In this document: one piece after another, positions 20,133 to 32,136 of the stretch
Numbering within the stretch: position 1 is the first letter of the stretch
How the letters are laid out: the number at the start of each line of letters is the position of its first letter
Assembly: GCA_014607495.2 (NCBI GenBank)
Contig: CP053163.1
Span: 3,452,716 to 3,516,715 of the forward strand
Source: Carposina sasakii
Taxonomy: Eukaryota; Arthropoda; Insecta; Lepidoptera; Carposinidae
Direction of reading: 5' to 3'
Length of the DNA: 64,000 nucleotides
Notes under the pieces: generated by a model
The model's database searches: none
Seen by the model: the letters and a program-made list of their open reading frames with translations, nothing else
What the model was told of the DNA's origin: nothing
Made by a program: the position numbers and the translations under genes

Positions 20133-20774
20133 CTTCATGGTTGCTGTTTATATTTGTTTACATTTACACGTTTCATGATAATTATCTGACATATCGAAAA
20201 AAAAAACAGAGATCATTCACTGGATTTATGGCAAAAATTAAGGGATAAATTAACGTGCATTTATTGAAGTGAAAACAAAAGAAGTGAATACATTATGCTC
20301 ATTGCGTATTCAAATATGAATTGCTGATTATGTAGGTATGATGTCTTAGTTACAATATTGAATACAATATTTTCAATGTATTTTAACAATTTTTTTTGTG
20401 TATATACTCTACTTACATAAACGGTTGAGTCAGTATTAATTCGGTACTGAGCAATACTTGGTTGACCACCGGAGACTCGTTAAAAGTCTAAGACAATGTA
20501 ACAATTTTGAGTGACATCGTAAATATTTTCACCAAGAGGTTAGATTTCATCACATCACTTAATAAACAAGCTAAATGAAGGAAGATAGGAATAAGAAAAA
20601 ACTTTCTATTGATGGAAATTCGATAATTTTGTGAACTTCAATGTCGTTTGTGAAATTGTTATTATTTAACCCCATGATCAACAACTGACCCTTTTATAAC
20701 TATTCGTAGATAAGATTTTGTTCCTGTCAAATCAAACTTTATCATATAACAAACTCAAACTTACAATACATTTC

Positions 20775-21013
20775 CAGGGCCGGATTTAGGGGAGGGCAAC
20801 CGGGGCGAAAGCCCTCACAATAGGTTTCGGAAAAAAAAATCAAATTCCAACTAGTAACATCTTTTCCTTTGATATTTTTTTATCTTTACTTACAGTACTT
20901 TGTACATACATGATTATATTATTCTGTATTTAAATTAATTAAATAACTTGGGGCAAGGGGGCCTCCCGCTCCTTTGTTGCCTCAAGGCCTCTGGACCTCT
21001 AAATCCGGCCTTG
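20775..21013. repeat. MITE-like element with GGCCGGATTTAG ends
   Basis: About 240 bases with inverted tips AGGGCCGGATTTAG and CTAAATCCGGCCTT. The interior has GGGGCAAGGGGGCCTCCCGC. Resembles hAT-derived short elements; family not confirmed. Confidence 0.6.
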
Positions 21014-21120
21014 TACATTTCAATTAAAACTAAATTGCAACAACTCATCTCACTTCAGTGACTTTCTTCAATAAAATTGGCAGTTTGGATGGTAATGTAA
21101 TTATCTACAGTCTTTAAAGG

Positions 21121-21268
21121 TATACAGGATGTAACAAAATAGGGTAGGTATGTTAAGTGAAATATCATAAAATACTATCAGAGAGCCCATCCACAATTTT
21201 TTTACTCAGTATCATAAAGCATATTTATATCATTTTGCTTAACATCCCCTTTTGTTATACCCTGTATA
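21121..21268. repeat. Palindromic MITE with TACAGGRTGTAAC ends, family B, copy 1
   Basis: Tips TATACAGGATGTAACAAAA and TTTTGTTATACCCTGTATA are inverted, with TA at the edges as in Tc1/mariner-type elements. Relatives at 37907-38150 and 54319-54593. Non-coding. Confidence 0.7.
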
Positions 21269-21611
21269 ATGGGCATCGCAAAACATCGTACAGCATTCCA
21301 AAAACATTTTTCGAATTCAATTTAGTCAGAACTCTCCTAATTTTAACATTATGACAAACAAATACATATCAAATAGCCGAATTACGGCCAGTCGTCTTTT
21401 ATCTTTAAAAAAAAAACGGGGTGTACGTAGTACGTACATAGAGAAAATATCAGCTGATCATAAATCCACCATTTTGTTCTTAGATATTTGTATGAACGAA
21501 TATGTTAAATGCAGAAATGTCGAGCGATGCTTGCCGCACAGCATACCATCCTTATGCCAGCCTTTTATTACAGGCTATTATTTACCTGCAACTGATGTTG
21601 TAATTTTTTAT

Positions 21612-24600
21612 TTACTTAGATTTCTTGATAACAACCTTTGGCTTGAGCTTAGCAGTTCTCAATTTATTCATGTGCCGCATAACAAAGAATAATCCAGGGA
21701 AGGTGAGCAGCAGTAAATATACCCTGAGCAAGGTTGGCATGTGGAAAGCAAAGTTCCATTCGTTGGGCAGAGATATCGTGAATCTCTTTGTCTCTTCGAA
21801 GTATGGGATGTTTCGGAGGACAACTATTGACTCGCATAAAATACCGATTGGGTATAAAGGTATCCACATAGTGTATCGAAGCCATGTCAGGATGTATATC
21901 TCCTTCTTGTATAGTTGGGAAATGTAGAATGGATATCTGGAAAAGGAATTTATAATGAAGCGGCAACTTTGCGTTATTTCTCTTTAAAAAAGGTTGGTCG
22001 GATGTGTGCAAAATGCATTCCCCAATTTCTTATTAAGTGGCACGTGGTATATTGCACAGGTACATGTAGGGATGCCAAAGGATCCCTTGCCGTGTAGTAC
22101 AGGCGACTCCCTGTTTCTACACAAACTGGGGACGGATGAAACTTTTTATTTCTTCATTTAGGCTTACGAGGTACGTATACAGCAGGCACATTACATTTAC
22201 AAAAAAGTTTTGAAATATTATTTTTTCAATCTGTCCCCCTAGTGCACTAAACAGGGACTCAGCACCAGTATGATGAATTTGGTGAGAGCAAGATTTCTCC
22301 CTTTTAAACGTCAAATTCACAGAGCTATTAATAACTAGATAAACTAAGTGGATGTACTTTGCATGTAAAAAAGACTTAAGAATTAGAATAGACACTCGTT
22401 CTCGAGCCAGGACTGAATGAATTAGGGCTGATAGAAGTGGTTTGCAATTCCTTTCTACACACTAAGTTGAAACACTTGCCTTGTCTAGTTATTACTTAGC
22501 TCTGTGGATTTGACGTTTAAAAGTGAGACATCTCGCTCTCACCAAATATATCATACCGGTGCAGTTTAGAATAATCATGCGCAGGTCCTTCGGGCCGAAC
22601 CATACCGGAATGGAAGCGGCTGGCAGCGACGCGACAAGGCCGGCGAGTCTCCAAGCGCGCCACCTCCTGAGCCTACGCGCCTAGTCCTCTTCATCAGCTT
22701 GAAAACTTCGAAAAGGTCGCGCGGAGACGCGTGCAGTCTCGCGGCACCGCGAGCTGCCACAGGCGGCCGCGAGCGACACCGTGGGCGGCCGCGAGCGACA
22801 CCGCGGGCGGCCGCGCTTCCATTCAAAGTTTTCAAACAATACTAGTAGTTATAAGTAGGTATGTACCTATATAGGTAAATAAAGTTTAAAATTATTTCAC
22901 ACTGAAAGTGCTCGCCGCGTCGCTACCATTCCGGTTCGACCCTTTGGCCCCCACCAAAGAATGTCCTATGCTATATTGCTATGGATGTGTTTGATAAAAG
23001 AGCAAATCTCAAAATAATGGTGAAAAATTTCTCGGACTGGTTAAAAAATAAACTTTATCTTTCACTGTATCCAAATCTATATATTGTAATTTAAAGCTTT
23101 TCTTGTTTCTTATTTTCAATTGAGATACTTTGTATCTTTAATTAAACATATTGAAAACTTAAAAAACAAAATACGGGACGGATTAAAAGTTCCTATTTCG
23201 TAACTATTAAACACTAATAAAAATACATCAAATTCAAATATGAGCATTTATTTGGCATATAAATCTCAATTATAAACTTAAAACCTTTCTAAAAACGCAA
23301 ATCTTTTCTCTAAAATATGCTTTTTATGAAAACTATTCATTATTTTTGTTCCATTTCGTTACTCTTAGGACAAAAACGAATCAAAACTTTAAGTTTTCTT
23401 TGATAACAGACAACTTTTATACTTAAAATTACGAAACATTACAATTATAATCAATAATAAAGCTTTGCATGAGATACAATTTTCTTAATTTCTTAAAACT
23501 TACAGAAAAACCAAAAGAAATCAGTCAGATCCTCATGGGACAGTTACATATCTAAGGAAATTTGGTTACAAAGTAGGAACTATAAGGTTGGGCTTACATG
23601 GCACCGTAACAGGTATAAAAAATAAGAATATAACAAACATTGTAAGCTTTACCTATTACCTCTCATGAAGATGCTCAGAACATCAAACTAAAAATCTTTC
23701 ACTAAGAGAAAAAAAAACGTGAAAAGCATGTAGGTACCTAATGATTTAAAAAAATATATGATACAAATATAAGAAACATCATTTTTTTTCGCGATTTCGA
23801 AGGTTTTCTGTTTGATGGTCTGAGCAGCCCCAAAATATATTTTCAAGTAGGTACTTACACTTAACAATCATTCAATAAATTTTTTTATGAAAAAATTGTA
23901 TTAACAATCGATGACGATCGATATCGATCTGTAGTGTGGTAGGTTTGCTAAATCGAAGGATTCTAGTCTATAAACAATTAATCGACAGCCGATCGATGCT
24001 ACTGTTCCATATCGAACGATTGGTGTGGCAGGTTTGGCTCATAGACTGATATCGATTTGATCGATTAGTGTTATTTATTAGTGTAGTAGAAACTGTCAAT
24101 CGACGTCCACCTATAGATGTAAGGCCGGTTTTAAATGATGATTTATTTGAAGATGAAAATGGCAATATTTGATTTTAATACGTTTTAAATCGGTACGTTA
24201 CGTCGACCAATCCCTTTTAGCATCGATGGACAATCTAACAGTTAGTGTCGTCCTACCGACGTCGACCAACATCGAACGATTGGTGTGTTAGCGCCCTTAT
24301 TGTAATTGTACATATAATAGTCTATGTTGTGATAGCTGCCGACTTCATCCGTGGCAAAGAATATACTTTCTCTGGTCCGTGATCTGCATGTTATTGTGGT
24401 TTTTCGTGTTTATAAGAGATATAGACTCATTTCGTAATTATATTTATTTATTGTTTGTGAGACAGGACTCGATTTTTGACATATTCATATTGCCTTGTGA
24501 AACAGTGGTAGGTTAACTTAGTTTTGAAATAATATTACTAAAAACTCCATAGAATTATAATGAAATGGGTAAGTTTATTTAATAGCTCTAAATATTATCT

Positions 24601-27600
24601 TAACAACGTTATACAGCGTGATTTTTGGTCGTCAACGTTCCCGAAAACTACGGAATCTCCTCATCATCACGATCATTTTTCTCCATGGAAGCATACCTGG
24701 GAAGTGTCTGGTTTCCAAAATATTAGGGTCCAAAGTTGAGTAAATAGACTGCGTTTTTCTGCATAAATGCACATAGACGCGCGTAGCAGGATTTTTTCAC
24801 GAAAAATAATTAATATCTGTCTATAAAAAAACTAACATAAACACTAGACACTATAAATTTCGCACGATCAAGGAATTTAAAATTTTTTTTCAAAAAAAAA
24901 AAAAAAAAATTCCCAGCATTTTTTTTGGCATAAACTTACTTTTTTTCATGTATAGAATACGTAGCCTCCGTTAAAGGTGGCCACAAAAAAACATCCTGTA
25001 TAATTATTATTGCACAGTAACTTTATACGGATACGGCGGTTCTTTATTGCGTGGTCAATATCCTTTCAATATTGGGCAGTTCTATATGTAAACCCCGCTT
25101 TATTAAGTTCCACCTTTGTTCCTCTGTTTCCTCTTATAAGTAACCACAAAAAAGTAACGCAAAAAGAAGTAACAAACATAGGCTTTTATACCTTTATATT
25201 GTTTTATTTATAATAAGTCAACATAAGCTTAAATCAACTTGTATCATAATGAAAACTATAATAAACAGTTTTTAGGTTAAACTACAGTAATACATCATAA
25301 ATTAAAACTTACCCTTGTTTTTGGGTTACAAAATAAGATTAAAATTGCGATGCTGCCGGCTCGGTTGTGAAAAAGTTTAAAGAAATGAATTTGACAGTAC
25401 TGAAGGCGACCAACCTAAGCATGCTAATTTATTGTATAGTATTGCTACTTTAATCTAAAATTATTCTACCAAATATTACGAATCAAGAAAATATTAATAC
25501 ATGGTTACGAAGAAGGAAAATTGAAAAAGGAACTTTTCTGAGGACTTATTTTATTTGTTCATTTATTAAAAACGACGGGTTTTATTACTAAAACTATACT
25601 TGAAAATCAAAATACACCCTATTTAAAGCCAAATGACAAGGTAAAATATGTATGGGTGCCCACAGTTTTGCGGAGAAAATTGCGATCTAATGTTATGTTT
25701 TGGAAAGGGGACACTTCATTTTTCATACATTGACATATGCCTTCGTATGAGTTTTCTTCAATTTTGTGATAAAAATATCAGCTTTTTAATAATAAAACGA
25801 TTAAATTATAGAAAAAAATAGGGCTATATCTAATTTCTATCATCATTTTTTAAAAATAGTTTACTGGATCTGAAAAAAAGAGTGTTGAAGTTAGGGGACA
25901 AGGCTATAAAGTCGTTTCACCATTATTTTGAGATTTGCTCAAAACAGCATTTCTCTGACGGAAAGGTAGCCTTATCGTCCAAAAGGGATCTTACCTCACA
26001 ACTTCGATGAGCGTCCAAACGATGAACAGATAGAAGACGACCGGTTTCGTCTGCATCCTTGGCTCTGCTTCGATCATCGCGAACAGTATGAACGCGCGCC
26101 CGCTCACTTGCATGAACGGTACTAATACGCCTCCCTGGGAATATTATAATGAGGGATTTTCTGACAACTAATAAAAAATAAATAGTACAAATCGCCCGCA
26201 TAGATGGCGTGAGCGAATCTACTACCCGAATTTGTGGGCCTTTGCTACGAGTATCTCTGATTTTAAATATTGTTTTATGTTAACTATGGGGAGATTTTGG
26301 AACAGTCAGGTACAGGTAGCCTTGTGAACGATAAATTTGAAGCTGTCTTTCTCTAAAACTTGATCAAGACAGAGACAGCATCAACTTTGTTCTTCTCATA
26401 GGCTGTCTGACGTTTGGAAAAATCGGCACTTAGTGGACGAATGAATACCTACTTTTACATACCTTAGTATATCCAAACATGGGATGCATAACTTCCAAAT
26501 ACTGAATCAGCTGCAGGAACTTCATAGCTGAGCCGACATGCTCATACGTTGTGGCCACAGACTCGTAATCCAGTTTGAAATAACGCACAGCCATTACAGC
26601 AAACACGTATGTGTAGCCCACGAATTGGAAGAGGTTGTATATCACTAGATACACCTTTTTGAGGTCTTCTGAAAGTCGTTTTTTATACGTAAATTAAGGC
26701 AGTTAAGGTAATTTGATAATACTTTACTTATCATAAGACCCGGTAGCTTAGTGGTTAGAGCGGCTGGCACAGTTTGCAGTGGTCGTGGGTTCGATTCCCA
26801 CTCGGGTGAAGAATTTTTTCCATTTTCTTTATTAATAATTTTATTACCATAAGATATAAACTGCATTGAAGACATTTGAAACTAGCGGCTGCGAAGTCGT
26901 ACTTGCGAACTATAACCTCTGCTAGGTACTTACTTAGGCTATGTGTACTTCTGTAAACTATATAAGTATAGATAAAGTTTCATCAAAACAAGTTCAAAAG
27001 TTTTTCGTGAGAAAAAATCTAAATGGGTATACATTCAAAACCTAACAAAAACATTTACATAAGATAACGAACGTCATACGCTAATAGACTTGTGTTTCCA
27101 TACATTTTGCTGACGATTAACTTAGGTAATTTTAAACTCAGTTTAACACATGTTTAATAGGGATGTTGTTTTATAATAATATCAATGACAAAATTACAGT
27201 TACTGTAAGGCTCGAATTTCTTAATATTTACCTTTTCTGTAGCCCATTTCCTCCTTATGCAGTCGGTCATACATTCCAGGGTAGTCCCTCATCACGTCTC
27301 TCTTGTCTTCGTCACTGTCCTGACCGTCTTCAGATTTCCATAAATCAAAATTAATCTAAAATAATAACAAACCCTGTTTTACACCAAGTAAATTAATCAC
27401 AGAACTTTGTGTAACAAAATGTTGGTATGAAAAATAAAGCATCGTAAGGCTAAGGCCGCACTACGGTTTTTTCCCGCAAGGGGTTAAAAACCGCAAATAT
27501 TATAAGTTCTATGAGCCTAAAATTTTTGCGCGCTAGGCAAACATTTGACCGCCAATCGTGCTTGATGTTAAGTAAGTTTCTTTTAGTCACAAAATCGTTA

Positions 27601-29607
27601 AAAACCGCGGCGGTTATGCCGTAGTGCGGGTTTAGACTAAGAGGCGATTAAGGGTTTCTGGGAGGTGGGCAGTAGCGCCTCCTGAGTTGATAGTCCGAAA
27701 ACTACACTGTGGTCACCACCCTGCCTGCCCAGCATGGTTAACCTATGGTTAAAACCCCTCTATGGTAGTAGCCTTGGGGCCTAAGCAGGGGGAGGCCTAC
27801 GAGTATGTCCAACAGTGGACTGCAATAGGCTGATGTGATGATAATACAGAGCTTAGTTATCTAGTAAACAATATATAAAAGGAAATGCTACCACTGACAT
27901 AGACTTAAGCGAAGTTGCAAGCGCATATAGTGGAAGCGTTAAATTTGGACTGTGGTTTCTAATTTATGAGGTATAGGTCTGTCCAATAAGAGATCTTGAA
28001 AAAGGGGGTAAAATAGTGCTCAAAAGTGTGTAATCGAATCAGAAATGAGGAGATCCATAGACGTACAAAGGTCACCGACATAGCCCAAAGGTCCAGCAAG
28101 CTAAATGGGCAGGGCCCATAGCTCCTGATGGCCGATAGTGCCAAAAGGTTCTAGAATGGATACCACATATTGGCAAGCACAGTGTGGAAAGGCCACCCGC
28201 GTGATACAAGTCTGTGTATTAACAGAAGCACTTACGTTTCATAGGTATAATACTACATGTATATGTATTAAGTATATGACTAAAAGATAGTCAATAATTA
28301 ATATTAACTTTTACTGAGGGTGACTTGGTTAACCCTTCACCCAAAGCTCACAATAAATAATGATAACAGATTAAATACTGTATATTTATATGCTCTGGCT
28401 AAGCATTTAATTTCAAGTACAATAGGTAAATTGTAATTAATTATGTACCTATATAACCTTAATAATTGATTACACTAAGTGTAGGTAGTAATTTAAATCT
28501 GTATATCTTATCCTCAATAGTTATCTACATAAATTTTGTTTGTAACTGTAGAGAATACAATATTGTATGCAAATATTTATACATATTACAACTACAAAAA
28601 TTGACAACATTGAACAACAATTAACCTGTGTTAATATTCATTTAGTCAGTCAGTTAGTTACTAGGAACAGTAAAGCGAACAATAATTATCTTGTTCATAC
28701 CTTATGCTGTAATTTATTTAATAACATCTATTGTATATTTTACCTTTAGCCATGCAGGTTTCTGAGGTTGGGCTGTAAGCCGAGGCCACCATGCACTGGT
28801 TTCCTTCACCAGCTGGATTTCAACCCGGTTCTCAAATAAACGGACTGAGCATGCCTCGTCACCCTAAACACAATTTAGTAGCTTAGTTAAGAAAATAATG
28901 GTAAAACTAGTCCTTGTATAATTGGGTGTGTATCATATATTTTAACAGTCAAACAGTGCAAGTAGTTTTATGGGACGTGGTACCTGTATGTGGTGTAGGC
29001 CTGTAGGGGGTCTACCAGAACCAGTTAACTTTTAAAAGGGATCTATGAGTAAAAAAAAGTTTGGGAACCTCTGGTGTAGAGGGACAGATAAAAAGGAGAC
29101 TCTACAGTCACACTTAGTGTAGAGGGACAGATGTAAATGTTCAGCGACAAGCTCATCACCGCGAGAAAGCCCGAGTTCCATAGTCGACTCTTACAACATC
29201 TAAGTACAATGAACGGAAGTTATGAAACGATGATCAAAATATGTATTTTCCAAGTTTTTCTTAGATTGCCCTTTTTACGATACCCTAAAACTGACTATGG
29301 CGCAAAAGGAGTGAAAAAAATCATCGCCGAAGGTGCCGGTTATTGCTGTCGTCGTGGATGGAAGTATTCTTACTGTAAATACTAGGTAACTATGTAGGTA
29401 AGTACTTACACTTTTAAGGGGCGAGAATAAGTCCAAGCTAAATGCATACAGACTGGGCCCATGCGCTCCAACTCCTTGAGCCGAAAACTTTATATTATTT
29501 TCCAGAACGTTCACATATTCAGGTTTTTTTACATTTTTCAAATCAATTTTTAACGAAACTATATTTTCTGTTTGTGCCCAATAAACAAAAGGACTGGGAA
29601 TGACCAT
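21612..29607 (-). CDS. HACD3: Very-long-chain 3-hydroxyacyl-CoA dehydratase with CS domain (HACD3/PTPLAD1-like)
   Basis: Catalyses the third step of very-long-chain fatty acid elongation in the ER membrane. Exons (minus): 29607-29410, 28863-28744, 27355-27232, 26668-26463, 26134-25995, 21936-21612; product 370 aa; all junctions GT/AG with matching phases. Residues 1-106 form an N-terminal p23-like CS domain (SPFVYWAQTENIVSLKIDLK to WWPRLTAQPQKPAWLK). An acidic linker leads to RDYPGMYDRLHKEEMGYRKE, then six or so membrane helices (YLVIYNLFQFVGYTYVFAVM onward). The catalytic pair is Y291 and E298 in YPIGILCE, the spacing known for yeast Phs1. The C-terminus is KPKVVIKKSK, a lysine-rich ER-retention type tail. 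Intron 5 is over 4 kb and holds several repeats. AATAAA overlaps the stop region. Confidence 0.93.
22256..22563. repeat. Inverted-repeat element in HACD intron 5
   Basis: Arms of about 65-70 bases: 22256-22325 (CAGCACCAGTATGATGAATT, TTTTAAACGTCAAATTCACA) and its complement at 22498-22563. The spacer is about 170 bases and non-coding. Confidence 0.6.
22583..22955. repeat. GC-rich inverted-repeat element in HACD intron 5
   Basis: Ends are GGGCCGAACCATACCGGAAT and, inverted, CCATTCCGGTTCGACCC. The interior is very GC-rich with a 23-base tandem unit (GGCGGCCGCGAGCGACACCG) repeated near 22763-22812. The minus-strand frame at 22575-22835 is a by-product of this composition. Confidence 0.55.
23900..24300. 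repeat. ATCGAT-dense repeat in HACD intron 5
   Basis: Repeated ATCGAT/GATCGAT words with GTGTGGTAGGTTTG and GTGTGGCAGGTTTG blocks, ending near CGATTGGTGTGTTAGCGCCC. Probably a short DNA element. Boundaries are uncertain and no clear terminal repeats were found. Confidence 0.4.
26735..26850 (+). repeat. tRNA-derived SINE-like unit
   Basis: Contains a pol III A box (TAGCTTAGTGG) and B box (GGTTCGATTCC), and acceptor-like ends ACCCGG...CTCGGGT. CATAAGA occurs on both sides as a possible target duplication. The anticodon arm does not fold to a standard 5-bp stem with 7-base loop, so I call it a SINE or pseudo-tRNA rather than a tRNA gene. Confidence 0.5.
27449..27637. repeat. MITE with CCGCACTACGG ends, in HACD intron 2
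   Basis: Tips CTAAGGCCGCACTACGG and CCGTAGTGCGGGTTTAG are inverted. Interior copies of TTAAAAACCGC lie near both ends. About 190 bases, non-coding. Confidence 0.65.
27640..27842 (+). mobile_element. (ATG)n-tailed short element, partial copy, HACD intron 2
   Basis: Starts at GAGGCGATTAAGGGTTT and ends GTGGACTGCAATAGGCTGAT, matching the 6600-6871 element. It lacks that copy's 5' portion and shows more substitutions, so it is older. It abuts the CCGCACTACGG element. Confidence 0.7.
28120..28210 (+). pseudogene. LINE tail fragment, HACD intron 2
   Basis: AGAATGGATACCACATATTG, GGCAAGCACAGTGTGGAAAG and GGCCACCCGCGTGA form a decayed version of the LEWRPRTGKRSVGRPP-type C-terminal motif of RTE-like LINEs. 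Too short and degenerate to place further. Confidence 0.4.
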
Positions 29608-29781
29608 TTCTTTGTATTATTGTTTTAACACTTTAGAAAGGTTTACTTACATAAAGAAATTCTTTTAAATATTATTATAATCACCCCGATATTTATTTAT
29701 TTATGAGACAGCGGCAGGGCAACCACCATTGATACAAAGATCACGTGATTGAGCGAGTACCATTGGAAACTGTCAACCGAC

Positions 29782-30182
29782 TAGTGATGCGCCGAGTACG
29801 GCTTGACTCGAGTCAGACTCGATTCCTGCTGAGTGCTCGTCTATTCGAGTACCAATTTACTATGAACCGAGTCTAGATTAGTACTCGATGACTGGGTTCT
29901 ATTATTTACCTAAGCCTGGAATAACACCAATAATACAAGTAAAATTGTCAATAAAAATAAAATTGCTATTTTAATGAATAAATAATATTTTTTGTTTCAT
30001 TATTTTATATCAGTAGTTTTAGAACAAAAGGGAGTAACAGTAATTTTACTCCCTTTTGTTCTAAAATGAGAAAATTATTGACTGGAATTTCCATACTTAA
30101 ATTTAGATACTCCCGTTCACGACCTGAGTAATGGACTTGAGTTTAGAAATTCGAGAAAGTTGAGTTCTCGGCACATCACTTT
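29782..30182. repeat. MITE-like element with AGTGATGCGCCGAG ends
   Basis: Tips CTAGTGATGCGCCGAGT and CTCGGCACATCACT are inverted. The interior has many CGAGT/ACTCG words and a 50-bp hairpin (30017-30066). hAT-like by its tip; no clear 8-bp duplication found. Confidence 0.55.
30017..30066. repeat. Perfect 21-bp inverted repeat (hairpin)
   Basis: Arms at 30017-30037 and 30046-30066 are exact complements across an 8-base loop; the core is AACAAAAGGGAGTAA. It sits inside the element above, outside its symmetric tips. Confidence 0.85.
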
Positions 30183-30496
30183 TTGCTGTCATGCACGGTG
30201 ACTGCCGCCAGAGGCGCTGGTGTAGAGGAGATACCAAATCGTAGTGTAGAGTATAGGTATATAATCTAAGTGGTGTAGCCAGGGATCAACTTGGAGCCAT
30301 ATCTCCACAAATCGCGCCATTACGCAATATATTAAAATCTATGGGTTCGTAGCGTTCAGTATACGTGTGGCGAGAATTTTTAGGTATGGTAGATGAATGC
30401 TGGTGTATACCAAATCGAAGAAAGGCAAGGGAAACTATGCTAGAATTTTTTATTAGCCATATGCTAGCCATTCCTTCTAGAAGAATTTATGAATAA

Positions 30497-30620
30497 CTAG
30501 TGGACGCCCGCAACTTCGTCCGCGTGAACTGCAAAAAAACAAAATTGTCCAAAATTGTCCGGGATAAAAAATAGCCTTTGTGCATGAACGTATAGTTCTT
30601 TATACGTTCATGCCTTTGTG
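30497..30620 (-). mobile_element. Helitron 3' end fragment
   Basis: Read on the minus strand it ends with the CGCGGACGAAGTTGCGGGC hairpin block and CTAG-T. The internal TATCCCGGACAATTTTGG is also typical. The 5' TC end was not found. A palindrome, GCATGAACGTATA with its complement (30582-30612), interrupts it. Confidence 0.6.
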
Positions 30621-32057
30621 TTAATATATCTATGGAGACGTAGGAATTATTCTATGAAACGGAGTCTAGGTAGATACTTTATAAATTTATAATTAACAAG
30701 TGAAAAGGAGAACGATAAATGAATAAAAGAGTGAAAAGGCGTGGTTTTGTCACTTTCATCACTCGTTCACTGTATAAATTGACGCCATATTGACGCACTC
30801 TAGCCAGGTAACTCTGCCTTACATTTTGCCTACTTCTATCTACCCCCCCACATACCCGAACTCTTACTCAACTAGAAGGAAAATTAAAACAAATCAAAAA
30901 TATGCAGAAACCTTTATAAACCGAATATGTATTTTAAATTTTAAAAATTAAGTTGTAATCTTTCATACACATTATTTTTGTCTTTACAAGTGTAGTAGGA
31001 GACTAGAGAATTAACATTTCGATCGTATTTTTACATGCCGATTATTAGAGCACGCAACGAGGTACTGTAGCGGAAATTCGGCACATGTTTCGAAAAAGAA
31101 ACTACTATTTCACTAGCACAGAACTTCGCCTAAGTATTTTAAGCTGAGGTAACCTTAAAGCCGGGCTTTACGCGAATTTCTTTCCAAACGCCTTTGCAGT
31201 AGTAAAGTAAATTGAAACAGTTCGCCGAATAAACGTTACAGTCCAACAAAGCTGGCGTCTATATTACATATATTTTTTAATAAATATCCATTACCTTAAA
31301 ACAACGTCGTGTGGCATCAACCGTCACCGTTAACAAAAAAATAAAAACTATTTATAACTATATTTATTCACCTAAACAATGGCAACACATTATGACATAT
31401 TTGAATCATTTCATGACTAAGACATTGTTCAGGAATCTAAGATGTTTATACAATGTTGAGGAATAAGATCCACATTTTAAAAAACAAGGTACAATTCGAC
31501 CTTTCTTTGAAAGGTTATCTAATGATACCTTATAATAAGTCCGAATTTAATATTCTGGCAACTCTATATAAGATAAATACAAATTAATAAACGAGAAAGG
31601 TCGGTTTCACTCAACGGACATGAGCGAATGACAATTGTTTCGCATTATATCCAACCAAAAAATAAAAAAATCTGACACCAATGTCAATTAATCCGTCAAA
31701 CACCGCCAATCTTCGCAAAAGGGGAAATTAGTGTAAGAGATTGAAGGATAAAACTCTAGAGCTGAGTGCAACTACTTCAAGCAGTCATGAACCAATAAAT
31801 GATAGTACCTATCCCGAAATAGCCCAATGAAGTTTTACTGATTGGTTGGTCACCTAGAAGAGCAGATTTTCCCATTTGACGGCTTGTAAATCTAAAATAA
31901 CATTTATTAATGCATATAATAAAAAATCTATCACAATTTTTTTCAATGACGCAAATTTCTATTTGCCTTTTATATTAAAACAATACTGAAATTAAGAAAA
32001 GAGTGAATTTAGCAGTAGGAGAATAAAATAATATTTGACAATGCTTTAGGATAGCAA

Positions 32058-32136
32058 CGATGGCCTACAATACAACGAAATCGATGGCCTACAATACAAC
32101 AAAATCGATGGCCTACAATACAACGAAATCGATGGC
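32058..32136 (+). repeat. 24-bp tandem repeat, about 3.3 copies
   Basis: The unit CGATGGCCTACAATACAACR plus AAAT is repeated three times with a fourth partial. There is one A/G difference between copies. Non-coding. Confidence 0.9.

Larger units (their letters stand above)
18915..21120. other. Intergenic, built largely of repeats
   Basis: Between the RAG1-like element and HACD. Holds the GTTGCG-rich palindrome (19190-19640), the ~466-bp dispersed repeat (19667-20132) and the GGCCGGATTTAG element (20775-21013). Open frames at 19134-19669 arise from the palindrome. No gene supported. Confidence 0.6.

Noticed and set aside
26735..26810. Functional tRNA gene
   Set aside because: A and B boxes are present, but the anticodon arm does not form a standard stem and loop, and a short extra body plus possible duplication point to a SINE.
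32058..32136. CRISPR-like array
   Set aside because: Head-to-tail repeats without spacers in a eukaryotic genome; a simple tandem repeat.
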